Below, piece by piece: positions 1 to 7,686 of a stretch of DNA of 64,000 bases. A program made the position numbers and the translations under genes. Origin of the DNA: Bradyrhizobium sp. CSS354 (lineage in GTDB: Bacteria > Pseudomonadota > Alphaproteobacteria > Rhizobiales > Xanthobacteraceae); NCBI RefSeq assembly GCF_029051725.1, contig NZ_JAACFU010000009.1, positions 248,001 to 312,000 on the forward strand, given 5' to 3'. The stretch's first letter is position 1. Each line of letters begins with the position of its first letter. The notes beneath the pieces were generated by a model. That model ran no database searches. It saw only the letters and a list, made by a program, of their open reading frames with translations, and was not told the origin of the DNA.

Positions 1-244
1 CGAATCGCCCGATCCTCCGCGCCGCCGCGAGGTCGGCGACATGCGCGATCAGCGGATTGAAGGCCGGCCGCCCCTTGGCGGCGTAAAGATGGGCGATCGC
101 GCCGGCATTTCCAGCGTCCGCCCCGAGCCCGTAGACCGTCTCGGTCGGGAACGCGACCAGCCCGCCGGCGGCCAATGTCCGGGCGGCAGCTTCCGCGCCG
201 GCCTCGCCGGCCGGTAAAATCAGCGTTTCAAGACCCGTTTTCAC
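1..244 (-). CDS. L-threonylcarbamoyladenylate synthase (Sua5/YrdC type), N-terminal part
   Basis: Partial gene running off the left edge; only the first 81 codons are visible. It starts with GTG at 244. The visible protein contains LVAFPTETVYGLGADA followed by KGRPAFNPLIAHV, the hallmark N-terminal signatures of the Sua5/YrdC/TsaC family. These enzymes make threonylcarbamoyl-AMP from threonine, bicarbonate and ATP for the t6A37 modification of ANN-decoding tRNAs. The missing C-terminus prevents telling a short TsaC from a long Sua5 with the extra C-terminal domain. It is transcribed away from the neighbouring tRNA gene. Confidence 0.88.
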   Translation of the reverse strand, partial: MKTGLETLILPAGEAGAEAAARTLAAGGLVAFPTETVYGLGADAGNAGAIAHLYAAKGRPAFNPLIAHVADLAAARRIGRF

Positions 245-312
245 AGGGATAAGATTCCTCAGCTCGGCCGCTTGCGGTGCGCCAAACCCGACGCTATAAG
301 CCGGCCTCTTGT

Positions 313-389
313 CGGAGTGTGGCTCAGCCCGGTAGAGCACTGCGTTCGGGACGCAGGGGTCGCAGGTTCGAATCCTGCCACTCCGACCA
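313..389 (+). tRNA. tRNA-Pro (anticodon CGG)
   Basis: A 77-nt cloverleaf. The acceptor arm CGGAGTG (313-319) pairs with CACTCCG (379-385, with discriminator A at 386). The D-arm contains GGCTCAGCCCGGTAGAGC. The anticodon stem CTGCG/CGCAG encloses the loop TTCGGGA, giving anticodon CGG (proline, codon CCG). The T-arm contains GGTTCGAATCC, and CCA is encoded at 387-389. No integrase or att-like repeat follows it. Confidence 0.97.
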
Positions 390-591
390 TTCTTCCAAAA
401 GTCGACGTTTTCCTAGAGGCTCGTTCCCCAAAGGCTTGGCGGACCGGCCGCCGGCGCCCGGGAGCGCCTTCTTGCAACGATTTTCAGGGCGGGTCCACGG
501 CCGATTTGGCCGGACAGGGCGGCGTGTTGCGAAGGCATGGCTCGGCGTTTGCCGATATCGATAACTCGGCGTTGCAAGCTAGGTCAGAGGA

Positions 592-912
592 CTACCGCCT
601 GGCCACCAGCACACCGACCATGAACGCAATCATCAGCGCCGGCAGCGGCGCCTCGCGGACCATGCCGCGAACGATTTGCGTCCAATCTTGCTCCGGGACG
701 AGTTTCGGAGACCTGATCTCGGGCGCTGGCTTGATGCCCCATTCGGAGGCGAGTTCGGCAATTTCGCCTGAGGCAAGCCGCACGCCGTCGCGGAAGATGG
801 CGGCGTCCGCGCGCTCGCGCGGTGCCAGCAACATCATCGTCGTGACGGCGGTACGCAAGGTCATCTCGCCGTAGCCTTGCAGCCTGACCGATTCCTCGGG
901 GTCGGACGTCAT
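592..912 (-). CDS. hypothetical protein with a C-terminal membrane segment
   Basis: A 106-residue protein that I do not recognise. The first 80 or so residues are hydrophilic. The C-terminus, LPALMIAFMVGVLVARR, is a single hydrophobic segment ending in arginines, so it may be a tail-anchored inner-membrane protein. It lies 27 bp downstream of the 37-residue membrane peptide at 940-1053 on the same strand, so the two may form one transcript. No catalytic motif is visible. Confidence 0.6.
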   Translation of the reverse strand: MTSDPEESVRLQGYGEMTLRTAVTTMMLLAPRERADAAIFRDGVRLASGEIAELASEWGIKPAPEIRSPKLVPEQDWTQIVRGMVREAPLPALMIAFMVGVLVARR

Positions 913-939
913 CGCAAATACCTCACAGCGCCAAATGCT

Positions 940-1053
940 TTACAATGCGAAGTGGCGCGCGATGGTGAAGGCCATCGCCGCGCACAGGACCAGCGTGGAT
1001 ACCGCGCCGGCCACGCCGCGCGCGAGATCGGCCCGCGTCAGGTGCCTGGTCAT
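940..1053 (-). CDS. 37-residue single-pass membrane peptide
   Basis: A very small open frame starting at ATG 1053 and ending with TAA at 942-940. The product begins MTRHLTRADLARG, continues with a hydrophobic stretch (VAGAVSTLVLCAAMAFTIA) and ends RHFAL, which is a basic N-terminus followed by one membrane span. It lies immediately upstream of the tail-anchored protein gene at 592-912 on the same strand. Length, hydrophobic profile and position support it being real, but it has no known function. Confidence 0.5.
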   Translation of the reverse strand: MTRHLTRADLARGVAGAVSTLVLCAAMAFTIARHFAL

Positions 1054-1135
1054 GATTTTGCTCCATGCTCGGCATGGCAATGGCGGGGAGGCGGCGTTGG
1101 TTCCTTGCGCGGCGGGCGAATCGCGCGAACGCTGG

Positions 1136-1360
1136 CTACTTCCGCAGCAGCTCGCTCAGCGCCGCCGTCGCTTCGGCGCAGCGGATCTCGTCGATTTCGC
1201 GCGACAGGCTGAGCGCGCTCGATCTGAGCTCTTCGACTTTCCAGCTATCAGGGTGCTGGGTCTCGAGTTGACCGAGCCGCTTGTTCAGATCGTCCAATCT
1301 GGTTTGCAATTGTTCGACGCTGGCGGCCCCATTCACCACCCAGACTCGTTGCGCACGCAT
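1136..1360 (-). CDS. small coiled-coil hypothetical protein
   Basis: A 74-residue protein. Residues 15-70 are rich in Leu, Glu, Gln and Arg with heptad-like spacing (for example VEQLQTRLDDLNKRLGQLE), which suggests a short coiled coil. The start at 1360 has a purine-rich ribosome-binding site (AGGGGAA) just upstream on the minus strand. The function is unknown and it does not appear to be cotranscribed with either neighbour. Confidence 0.55.
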   Translation of the reverse strand: MRAQRVWVVNGAASVEQLQTRLDDLNKRLGQLETQHPDSWKVEELRSSALSLSREIDEIRCAEATAALSELLRK

Positions 1361-1516
1361 CGTAGTTCCCCTGCTCGTCTCACGGCGTTGTGAGAGGGGT
1401 TCGTGGCCGCAATGGGAATTTCTTTTGTCGGGCTTCAGACGAACGGGAACCGTTGCAGATCGGCAACGCGAGTTCCTTCGCGTCGGCGTGCGTCTGGAGG
1501 TCGGCCCGTCACGGCA

Positions 1517-1777
1517 TCAGGCCGCGCGCGGCCACTCGGTCGATTGCTTTTCAAGCCGGCTTTCGAGAATGGCGATGCTCACCCGGATATTGTCGCGCCG
1601 GGCCCGCAGGTTCTGCGCGAGCATGGGGTAGGCGACGTTCTGGGGATCGGAGTTTCCAGCCTTCCGCTCTTCCTCCAGAATGTCGGCGTCGATCATTCGC
1701 ATGCGCCAGCGCAGATCGGAGATCAATGCGTGGAGCTGGGTCGGCATGGTCGCTTCGAAACGGGACGTCGGATGCAT
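1517..1777 (-). CDS. hypothetical helical protein
   Basis: An 86-residue protein from ATG 1777, chosen because GAGG lies 7 nt upstream; an upstream ATG at 1804 is also open. It is highly charged and probably all helical (RRDNIRVSIAILESRLEKQ). There are no Cys pairs, membrane segments or signal peptide. I do not recognise the family; it resembles the many short conserved proteins of Bradyrhizobium genomes. Confidence 0.55.
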   Translation of the reverse strand: MHPTSRFEATMPTQLHALISDLRWRMRMIDADILEEERKAGNSDPQNVAYPMLAQNLRARRDNIRVSIAILESRLEKQSTEWPRAA

Positions 1778-1893
1778 GATCGCCTCACGATGAGACAGAC
1801 CCACTGCGGGTCTGAGGGATTTGCCTCCCTTGCAGCAAGCGGAATGCCAGTGACGACTGAGCGAGTTTCTCCGCGATTGCTCGCCCTCGCGCC

Positions 1894-1918
1894 GGAACGT
1901 TTGCCACTCTTTCCCGTT
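1894..1918 (+). promoter_or_regulatory. EcfG-type general stress promoter
   Basis: GGAAC at 1894-1898, a 17-bp spacer, then GTT at 1916-1918. This is the known consensus of alphaproteobacterial EcfG/RpoE2 sigma factors. It lies 38 bp upstream of the ATG at 1957. Confidence 0.75.
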
Positions 1919-1956
1919 GCTGCAGGGGCCTCGATAACGAGGCGATCGAGGGACCC

Positions 1957-2418
1957 ATGCCGCTCATCCGCTATTTCGTCTTCACCGGCGGCGCTCTGCT
2001 CGCCCTCCTGTACCTTGCTGATTACTACCTGGCCGGCCCCGTGAGCGCGGCCGCCGACACCGGGCCGGACCTCTCGATCGCCCGGATTCATTCCGCGCAG
2101 ACATGGCCGGAGAAGATCGTCTTCGACACCAACGTACGACAGATTCCGTTGACCAAAACTGTGGCGTCATCGACATCGGACGCGGCGGCGCCGGCCGCGC
2201 CGGAAGGTACACGCCAGGCATTTGCGATGGCGGCGCAGCCCGCCACGGAGCTCAAGACTTCGGAGTCCAAGGCTTCGGACGCCAAGGCCGCAGAGCCCAG
2301 GCAGGCCAAGGCGGCCGCCCCGAACAAGCGCGTCGCGGAGCGGCATCGTCGCCGCCCGCCGTCGCGCATGGCGGCGCGCGATCAGTTCTTCAACGAGCCC
2401 GCCGCCGCAGGATGGTGA
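1957..2418 (+). CDS. hypothetical membrane-anchored Ala/Lys-rich protein
   Basis: A 153-residue protein with an N-terminal hydrophobic segment (residues 5-32, FVFTGGALLALLYLADYYLA) that would act as an uncleaved anchor or signal. A low-complexity tail rich in Ala, Lys, Ser and Glu follows, then a basic patch (KRVAERHRRRPPSRMAARD). No enzyme motif is visible. An EcfG-type promoter just upstream suggests general-stress control. The function is unknown; the basic tail could bind nucleic acid or the envelope, but that is speculation. Confidence 0.65.
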   Translation: MPLIRYFVFTGGALLALLYLADYYLAGPVSAAADTGPDLSIARIHSAQTWPEKIVFDTNVRQIPLTKTVASSTSDAAAPAAPEGTRQAFAMAAQPATELKTSESKASDAKAAEPRQAKAAAPNKRVAERHRRRPPSRMAARDQFFNEPAAAGW

Positions 2419-2548
2419 GCGGCGCGTTCGGCGTGACGGTCGGGCTGCCTCTCGGTTGGGCACCGTGCCGGACAGCGAGGCTGTGCGCGCGACGCATCGC
2501 GCGATAGTCTCTGCCGCGACTTGACGGGAAGCGGCCGAGGAAGAATTC

Positions 2549-3508
2549 GTGGCAAGATTTGTGACTGTGGCAGCCGGCCAGCTTGGCCCTGTCGCGCGGA
2601 CCGAGACCAGAACCGCGGTCGTGGCGCGCCTGCTGACCTTGATGCGCCAGGCGCACGCCAACGGCTGCGACCTGATCGTGTATCCCGAGCTCGCGCTGAC
2701 CACGTTCTTTCCGCGCTGGTATTTCGAGGATCAGGCGGAGATCGACAGCTTTTTCGAACGCGAGATGCCGGGGCCGGAGACCAGAGGTCTGTTCGATCTC
2801 GCGCGCGAGATCGGCATCGGATTTTACCTTGGCTATGCGGAGCTGACGGTCGAGTCCGGAATTGTCAGGCGCTACAACACCTCCATCCTGGTCGAGAAGA
2901 GCGGCGCCATCGTCGCGAGATATCGCAAGGTTCATCTGCCCGGGCATGCCGAGCACGAGCCCTGGCGCGAATTCCAGCATCTGGAAAAGCGCTATTTCGA
3001 GCCCGGCGATGGGTTTGGCGTGACCGAGGCCTTTGGCGGCGTGATGGGGATGGCGATCTGCAATGACCGCCGCTGGAGCGAGACCTACCGGGTGATGGGC
3101 CTGCAGGGCGTCGAGATGGTGATGATCGGCTACAACACGCCAGTGCACAATCCGCCCGCGCCCGAGCATGACGATCTCTCGCTGTTCCACAATCATCTGG
3201 TGATGCAGGCCGGCGCCTACCAGAACGGCACGTTCGTGGTCGGCGTCGCCAAAGCGGGTATCGAGGAGGGCATCGATCACATCGGCGGAAGCTGCATCAT
3301 CGCGCCCTCCGGCGAAATCATCGCGCGGTGCACGACCAAAGGCGACGAGATCGCGCTCGCCCGCTGCGATCTCGATCTCTGCAACTCCTACAAGCGCACC
3401 ACCTTCAATTTCGACGTTCACCGCCAGCCGCAGGCCTACGGGATGATCGTCGAACGGAAGGGCGTGACCCTCATGGCCGACGGAACGCCGGTGCGAACGA
3501 AGGAGTGA
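2549..3508 (+). CDS. N-carbamoyl-D-amino-acid hydrolase (nitrilase superfamily)
   Basis: A 319-residue carbon-nitrogen hydrolase starting at GTG 2549. The catalytic Glu lies in the segment LIVYPELALTTFFPRWYF, the Lys in RYRKVHLPG, and the nucleophilic Cys in MAICNDRRW. These segments and the length match D-carbamoylases, which hydrolyse N-carbamoyl-D-amino acids to D-amino acids, CO2 and ammonia in the hydantoin and pyrimidine-related pathways. It stands alone, with no hydantoinase next to it. The family assignment is strong; the exact substrate is inferred. Confidence 0.85.
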   Translation: MARFVTVAAGQLGPVARTETRTAVVARLLTLMRQAHANGCDLIVYPELALTTFFPRWYFEDQAEIDSFFEREMPGPETRGLFDLAREIGIGFYLGYAELTVESGIVRRYNTSILVEKSGAIVARYRKVHLPGHAEHEPWREFQHLEKRYFEPGDGFGVTEAFGGVMGMAICNDRRWSETYRVMGLQGVEMVMIGYNTPVHNPPAPEHDDLSLFHNHLVMQAGAYQNGTFVVGVAKAGIEEGIDHIGGSCIIAPSGEIIARCTTKGDEIALARCDLDLCNSYKRTTFNFDVHRQPQAYGMIVERKGVTLMADGTPVRTKE

Positions 3509-3639
3509 TGTTTCTTTTCTCTGTCGGCCACACCCACCGCTGTGCGCAATTGCGCACTAGGCCGGGACGACGGTCGAGCTTGTGACTTGATGCGAGCGCC
3601 TCACTGCCCGACGGGCAAAACACCTGCAGGGGTGTCAAT

Positions 3640-4287
3640 CCCACCGCGCAAAAATATTCCACTTTACCGAAATTCGGAAATGGCGTATGTGTCGGTCATC
3701 CCGGCTCATCCTTGAGGGGCGATCTCGTTGTCGTCTTGATTGCGAGCCGGGTTGCGATGGACGCGGCAGCGTCGGCATGAGAGGTGCGGGCAGGGCGGGT
3801 AGTCCTTGTGAGCCCGTGGCCACGTGCGGACGAGCGGCGCTGTGAAGTTCGTCTCGTCGGTATTTCGATGGCTACGTGCACGATGCCGTCGAACCCTGCG
3901 GCGAAATGGCGAATGCGCGTACGGCAAAACCGTGTGGTCCTGGCCGTCGTTGCTACGGTCAAGCTGTCGCGGAGGTGTGTGCGAGCCCAACCGGGCAGAC
4001 AGCATCATCCAATTCGCGAGGCGAGGGAGGCCAGAAGGAAAGTTCGGCTCCCGGGAGAGCACGGCATAAGCCGTCCGACCATCGCGCAGGGAAGGCCGAG
4101 TGATTGGCTACACCTGTATGCTGCTGTGCGGTTTTCCTGCGTGTGCTTTTCGCGCAGCGGACCGCGGGTGCCAGCCGGCACCCGGCCTTCCCTGCGCCCT
4201 CTTGGACAAGAGGGTGAAGTGACGAAGCAAGGCTCGGGCGAATTGCGCCGCGAGGACGCGAAGCTGTGTCTGCGGCTACACACTCCC
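3640..4287. repeat. probable Bradyrhizobium interspersed repeat, non-coding
   Basis: No supported gene lies between 3509 and 4643. Many frames here are open by chance, but none has a convincing start, ribosome-binding site or coding character. Conceptual translations such as WSDGLCRALPGAE and ARTTRFCRTR are strings I recall from many spurious predicted proteins of Bradyrhizobium and Rhodopseudomonas. That suggests a multi-copy intergenic element. The boundaries are approximate and the family assignment rests on memory, not on a search. Confidence 0.45.
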
Positions 4288-4390
4288 TGTCATCGCCCGG
4301 CTTGACCGGGCGATCCAGTACTCCGAGACAGTTATGATTGAATCGCGAAGCCGCGGCGTACTGGATTCCCCGCTTTCGCGAGGAATGACA
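4288..4390. repeat. intergenic palindromic repeat (TGTCAT...ATGACA type)
   Basis: An element bounded by TGTCATCGCCCGG and GAGGAATGACA. Internal complementary pieces GCCCGG/CCGGGC and GTACTGGAT/ATCCAGTAC can fold into a long hairpin. It belongs to the same general class as the elements near 53.4, 54.8, 55.9 and 56.9 kb. Confidence 0.6.
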
Positions 4391-4427
4391 GTGGTGCTGG
4401 GAGGACGAAGCCGTCACCTCAAACTCC

Positions 4428-4505
4428 GTCATTGCGAGCGCAGCGAAGCAATCCAGTCTGCCGCCGCAGAGGGATTCTGGATTGCTTCGCTGCGCTCGCA
4501 ATGAC
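4428..4505. repeat. perfect 29-bp inverted repeat element
   Basis: The left arm at 4428-4456 (starting GTCATTGCGAGCGCAGCGAA) and the right arm at 4477-4505 are exact reverse complements over 29 bp around a 20-bp centre. This is a rhizobial intergenic palindrome. A diverged relative lies near 62.3 kb. Confidence 0.8.
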
Positions 4506-4615
4506 GATCTAGAGAGAGTGTCCGGCAAACCCTCCCTGGGACGACGCCGGAGTTGGTGGCGATCAGTTCGACTCAAACCCCGATCACAACCAATTGCTTT
4601 TCGAGCGTCTTATTT

Positions 4616-4631
4616 GGAAACAATCATTCCC
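4616..4631. promoter_or_regulatory. candidate TetR operator upstream of the regulator
   Basis: GGAAACAATCATTCCC, 12 bp upstream of the TetR start codon. It shares GGAAACAATC with the palindrome at 5281-5296 in front of the MFS gene, as expected for autoregulation plus control of the neighbour. Confidence 0.6.
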
Positions 4632-4643
4632 TATTATCCCGCA

Positions 4644-5264
4644 ATGCAAAAGACCGCCCGCAAATCCCGTTCCGTCGTCCGTCCGCCCGGCCGTCCCCGG
4701 GAGTTCGACATGGACACTGCGCTCGACAGGGCGGTCCGCGTGTTTTCCGAGCGTGGTTATCATGCCACCTCGATCGGCGATCTCACCGCGGCGATGCGGC
4801 TGGCGACCGGCAGCGTCTACAAGGCGTTTCGCGACAAGCATGCGGTGTTTCTCGCCGCCTTCGAGCGCTACGTCGTGTTGCGCCAGGAGCAGACGCGCCG
4901 CGCCGCGGCGCAGGGCGGCACTGGCCGCGAGCGGCTCCGCAACCTGCTGCTGTCGTATGTGGAGCACTCCCAGGGCAGCGAGGGGCGGCGCGGCTGCCTC
5001 GTGGTCGGCAGCGCGGTCGAATTGTCCGCGGTCGATCCGGTGGTCGCCGCGCTCGTCAGCGCGCGGCTCGAGACCAACGAAGGCTTCATCGCCGGCCTCA
5101 TTCGCGAGGGGCAGGCCGACGGCTCTATACCCCGCCATGTCGCCGCCGACGACACCGCGCGGCTGATGATCTGCATCACGCAGGGTCTGCGCGTCGTCGG
5201 CAAGGCGCGTCTTTCGCTCGACGGCAAGCGCCTGGTCGCCGTCGCGATGAAGCTGCTCGCCTGA
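4644..5264 (+). CDS. TetR/AcrR-family transcriptional regulator
   Basis: A 206-residue protein from ATG 4644. The N-terminal helix-turn-helix is typical of TetR (residues about 20-65: RAVRVFSERGYHATSIGDL, then GSVYKAFRDKHAVF). The C-terminal ligand domain ends at about residue 205. The start lies just downstream of the operator-like motif at 4616. The MFS transporter follows 52 bp after the stop on the same strand, with a second copy of the motif between them. The usual arrangement would be a repressor of its own gene and of the exporter; the inducer is unknown. Confidence 0.88.
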   Translation: MQKTARKSRSVVRPPGRPREFDMDTALDRAVRVFSERGYHATSIGDLTAAMRLATGSVYKAFRDKHAVFLAAFERYVVLRQEQTRRAAAQGGTGRERLRNLLLSYVEHSQGSEGRRGCLVVGSAVELSAVDPVVAALVSARLETNEGFIAGLIREGQADGSIPRHVAADDTARLMICITQGLRVVGKARLSLDGKRLVAVAMKLLA

Positions 5265-5280
5265 ATTTTTTGTCATATTA

Positions 5281-5296
5281 GGAAACAATCGTTTCC
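5281..5296. promoter_or_regulatory. candidate TetR operator (palindrome) before the MFS gene
   Basis: GGAAACAATCGTTTCC: perfect 6-bp arms GGAAAC/GTTTCC around AATC, 20 bp upstream of the MFS start codon. It is nearly identical to the motif at 4616-4631. Confidence 0.65.
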
Positions 5297-5316
5297 GATA
5301 TCTGGAGACCGCGTGA

Positions 5317-6510
5317 ATGACGATGAATGCCACGATCGAGACCGCGCCCGAGCCGGATGCGGTGTCGCAGCGACTGACCTTTGTGCTTGCCGCGGCCTGT
5401 GGCATGGTCGCCGCCAACATCTATTACGCCCAGCCGCTGATCGCCCCGATCAGCGCCGCGCTCGGCCTGTCGCACGCGGCGGCGGGGCTGATCGTCACCA
5501 TGACGCAGATCGGCTACGGCGTGGGCCTTCTCTTCATCGTGCCGCTCGGCGACCTCGTCGAGAACCGTACCCTGATCTGCTCCGTCATCACGCTCGGTGC
5601 GGCAGCCCTGCTCGCTGCGGGGTTCTCGTCCCACGCGCTGCCGTTCCTGATCGCCGCGCTGTTCATCGGGCTCGGCTCGGTCGCGGTGCAGATCATCATT
5701 CCCTATGCGGCGCATCTCGCGCCGGCAGCCATTCGCGGCCGCGTCGTCGGTAACGTCTCGACCGGCCTGATGCTCGGCATCATGCTGGCGCGGCCGGTGT
5801 CGAGCTTCGTCACGGCGATGCTGTCGTGGCACGCGGTGTTCTTCTGCTCGGCCGCGCTGATGATCGTGCTCGCAGCCGTGCTCTGGATGACGCTGCCGAA
5901 GCGCAACCCGGTCGCGCGCATGCACTACGGCGAGTTGCTGCTGTCGATGCCGCATCTGGTGCGCACCACGCCGCTGCTGCGCCGACGCGCGCTCTACCAG
6001 GCCAGCCTGTTCGGCGCCTTCAGCCTGTTCTGGACCGTGACGCCGCTGCTGCTCGCGAGCGAATTCGGATTCACGCAGCGTGGCATCGCGCTGTTCGCGC
6101 TTGCCGGTGTCGCCGGCGTGTTCGCGGCCCCGATCGCCGGGCGGCTTGCCGATCGCGGCCATAGCCGCATGGCAACATTGGTCGCGCTGCTGCTCGCGGC
6201 CGTGGGCTTCCTGATCACGCATGTCGGCGCGGCTGGATCGGTGTTGAACCTCGCCTGCCTGGTCGTGGCCGCGATCGCGATCGACATCGGCGTGCAGGGC
6301 AACGTCGTGCTCGGCTTCCGCGCGATCTTCGCGCTGGGGCATGAGCATCGCAGCCGCCTCAACGGCCTCTACATGGCGACGTTCTTCACCGCGGGCGCGG
6401 CGGGCTCGGCGGTCGGCGCCTGGGCATTTGCGCAAGGCGGCTGGACGCTCGCATCGGCCATTGGCCTCGCGCTGCCCATCGCAGGCCTGATCTATGCGGC
6501 CACCGAGTAG
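5317..6510 (+). CDS. MFS transporter (drug/solute exporter)
   Basis: A 397-residue integral membrane protein with about 12 hydrophobic segments spread over its whole length. The first loop, QPLIAPISAALGLSHAAAG, and the motif-A-like segment GDLVENRTLI fit the major facilitator superfamily, in the YnfM/sugar-efflux-like branch. It would export small molecules using the proton gradient. It follows the TetR gene and an operator-like palindrome, so it is probably repressed by that regulator. The substrate cannot be told from sequence. Confidence 0.85.
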   Translation: MTMNATIETAPEPDAVSQRLTFVLAAACGMVAANIYYAQPLIAPISAALGLSHAAAGLIVTMTQIGYGVGLLFIVPLGDLVENRTLICSVITLGAAALLAAGFSSHALPFLIAALFIGLGSVAVQIIIPYAAHLAPAAIRGRVVGNVSTGLMLGIMLARPVSSFVTAMLSWHAVFFCSAALMIVLAAVLWMTLPKRNPVARMHYGELLLSMPHLVRTTPLLRRRALYQASLFGAFSLFWTVTPLLLASEFGFTQRGIALFALAGVAGVFAAPIAGRLADRGHSRMATLVALLLAAVGFLITHVGAAGSVLNLACLVVAAIAIDIGVQGNVVLGFRAIFALGHEHRSRLNGLYMATFFTAGAAGSAVGAWAFAQGGWTLASAIGLALPIAGLIYAATE

Positions 6511-6649
6511 GGGGCGCGGTGGTCCAAATTGTGCGATCCGGCCCGTTTACCAACGCCGTCCGGCCGGCAATTTCCGCCTCGCAGTTTCCCTGCCGGTGTA
6601 GTACTTTGGTCGCAAGCGAGCCTGGTTAACGGGCGGCAGGGGGAGGCTG

Positions 6650-7069
6650 ATGAGGCGTGCGGGGCTGGTTGGCGTAGCGCGGGTACGACCGTGGTCGTGG
6701 CAGGCGTTCCTGCTTGGATTCGTCGTTGTCGCAATGTCGGCTGCGCTCCAGGGCGTCTGTGTCTCGCTCGGCGCAAAACTCTATTTCGCGGCGTTCCTGC
6801 CCGGCCTGTTCGTGCTCGGTCTTGTCGCGGGCGCACCGGCGGCGGCGTTCGCCTCGGTGCTCACCATTCCGCTGGTGTGGTGGGCGTTCATGCCGCCCTT
6901 CTTCGAGTTCAGTTCGCTGACCAGCGCGCATGCCGATTCCATCAAGCTGTTCTGCCTGCTCGCCGTGCTGGTGATCGGCCTTGCCGATCTCTGCCGCGCG
7001 ACGATGGCGATCATCAGCCGCGGCGGGTTGAAACCGCGAAACGAGAGCGCGGCAACGAATTCGCAATAG
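6650..7069 (+). CDS. DUF4118-like four-helix membrane protein
   Basis: A 139-residue protein preceded by GGGAGG. It has four hydrophobic spans (about residues 20-40, 45-60, 62-82 and 100-118). The layout, with LPGLFVLGLVAGAPAAAFASVL in the middle, resembles the DUF4118 membrane module of KdpD-type sensor kinases. No kinase domain follows, so it is a stand-alone module. The role is unknown. The family call rests on topology and a few residues. Confidence 0.6.
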   Translation: MRRAGLVGVARVRPWSWQAFLLGFVVVAMSAALQGVCVSLGAKLYFAAFLPGLFVLGLVAGAPAAAFASVLTIPLVWWAFMPPFFEFSSLTSAHADSIKLFCLLAVLVIGLADLCRATMAIISRGGLKPRNESAATNSQ

Positions 7070-7207
7070 ATCGGCACTGCGCGGCCGCGCGCGTTGCGCG
7101 CAGGCAACAGTCCGGAAACCATTCGCGCGCTTGCCGCGCGACGCTAACTTTTCGAAAAAGATTTGGCCGCAATTTCTCCCCCGGGAATGACGAGGGAGTT
7201 TTCGGAC

Positions 7208-7429
7208 ATGAACGGCCAAATCACCGGCCAAGTCACCGGTCACGCCATCTTGGAGAATGTGCGCCGCTACCGCGGCATCGCATCGCTCTATCGCCAGACC
7301 GCTGCATTCCGCCCGGGCCAGAGCTGGTCGCTGCTGGAGCAGGCGAGGGATTGGGAAGCGCGGGCGCTGCTGGAGCTGGAAGCCTATTTCGCCGCGCGGA
7401 TGGATTACGCCGCGACGCGTGCGGCCTGA
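7208..7429 (+). CDS. small hypothetical protein, paralogue of 17722-17934
   Basis: A 73-residue protein from ATG 7208, chosen because GAGGGAG lies about 9 nt upstream. The core reads NVRRYRGIASLYRQTAAFRP, then GQSWSLLEQARDWEARA. This matches residue for residue at most conserved positions the protein at 17722-17934 (NVRRYRALASLCRQQAAYRP). It is probably helical, with no membrane span. The two paralogues flank the CO2-fixation cluster on the same strand. The function is unknown. Confidence 0.65.
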   Translation: MNGQITGQVTGHAILENVRRYRGIASLYRQTAAFRPGQSWSLLEQARDWEARALLELEAYFAARMDYAATRAA

Positions 7430-7582
7430 TCGTTAACCATCGGCGCGGCCTTGGGCAGGCCCGCCGAAGGCTCGGTCGTGGGGGCGTGCACGGAAAACAC
7501 GGGGCGACTACGGAGTTATCTCGACGCCCGCTTATGCTAGCAACGTCCCGACCGAGACATCCCAATTCGGCCGGGGCAAGCG

Positions 7583-7675
7583 ATGACCACCTTCAACCGC
7601 ATCTTCACGACCGAGCGCCTCCTCCAGATCATCGTCATTCTGGCGGCCACGGTCGCGATGAAGCTGATGGGCTGA
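7583..7675 (+). CDS. 30-residue single-pass membrane peptide
   Basis: A short open frame ATG 7583 to TGA 7675, encoding MTTFNRIFTTERLLQ followed by the hydrophobic helix IIVILAATVAMKLMG. It ends 11 bp before the convergent cbbR stop. The charged N-terminus plus single hydrophobic helix is typical of real bacterial membrane microproteins. There is no clear ribosome-binding site beyond GGGGCAAG, so confidence is moderate. Confidence 0.45.
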   Translation: MTTFNRIFTTERLLQIIVILAATVAMKLMG

Positions 7676-7686
7676 ATTTCGACGGG

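Noticed and set aside
313..2500. tRNA-Pro as an attachment site of a genomic island
   Set aside because: There is no integrase, no direct repeat of the tRNA 3' end, and no change of base composition in the adjacent small genes.
4428..4505. CRISPR-like repeat
   Set aside because: It is a single inverted repeat, not a direct-repeat array with spacers, and no cas gene lies in the window.
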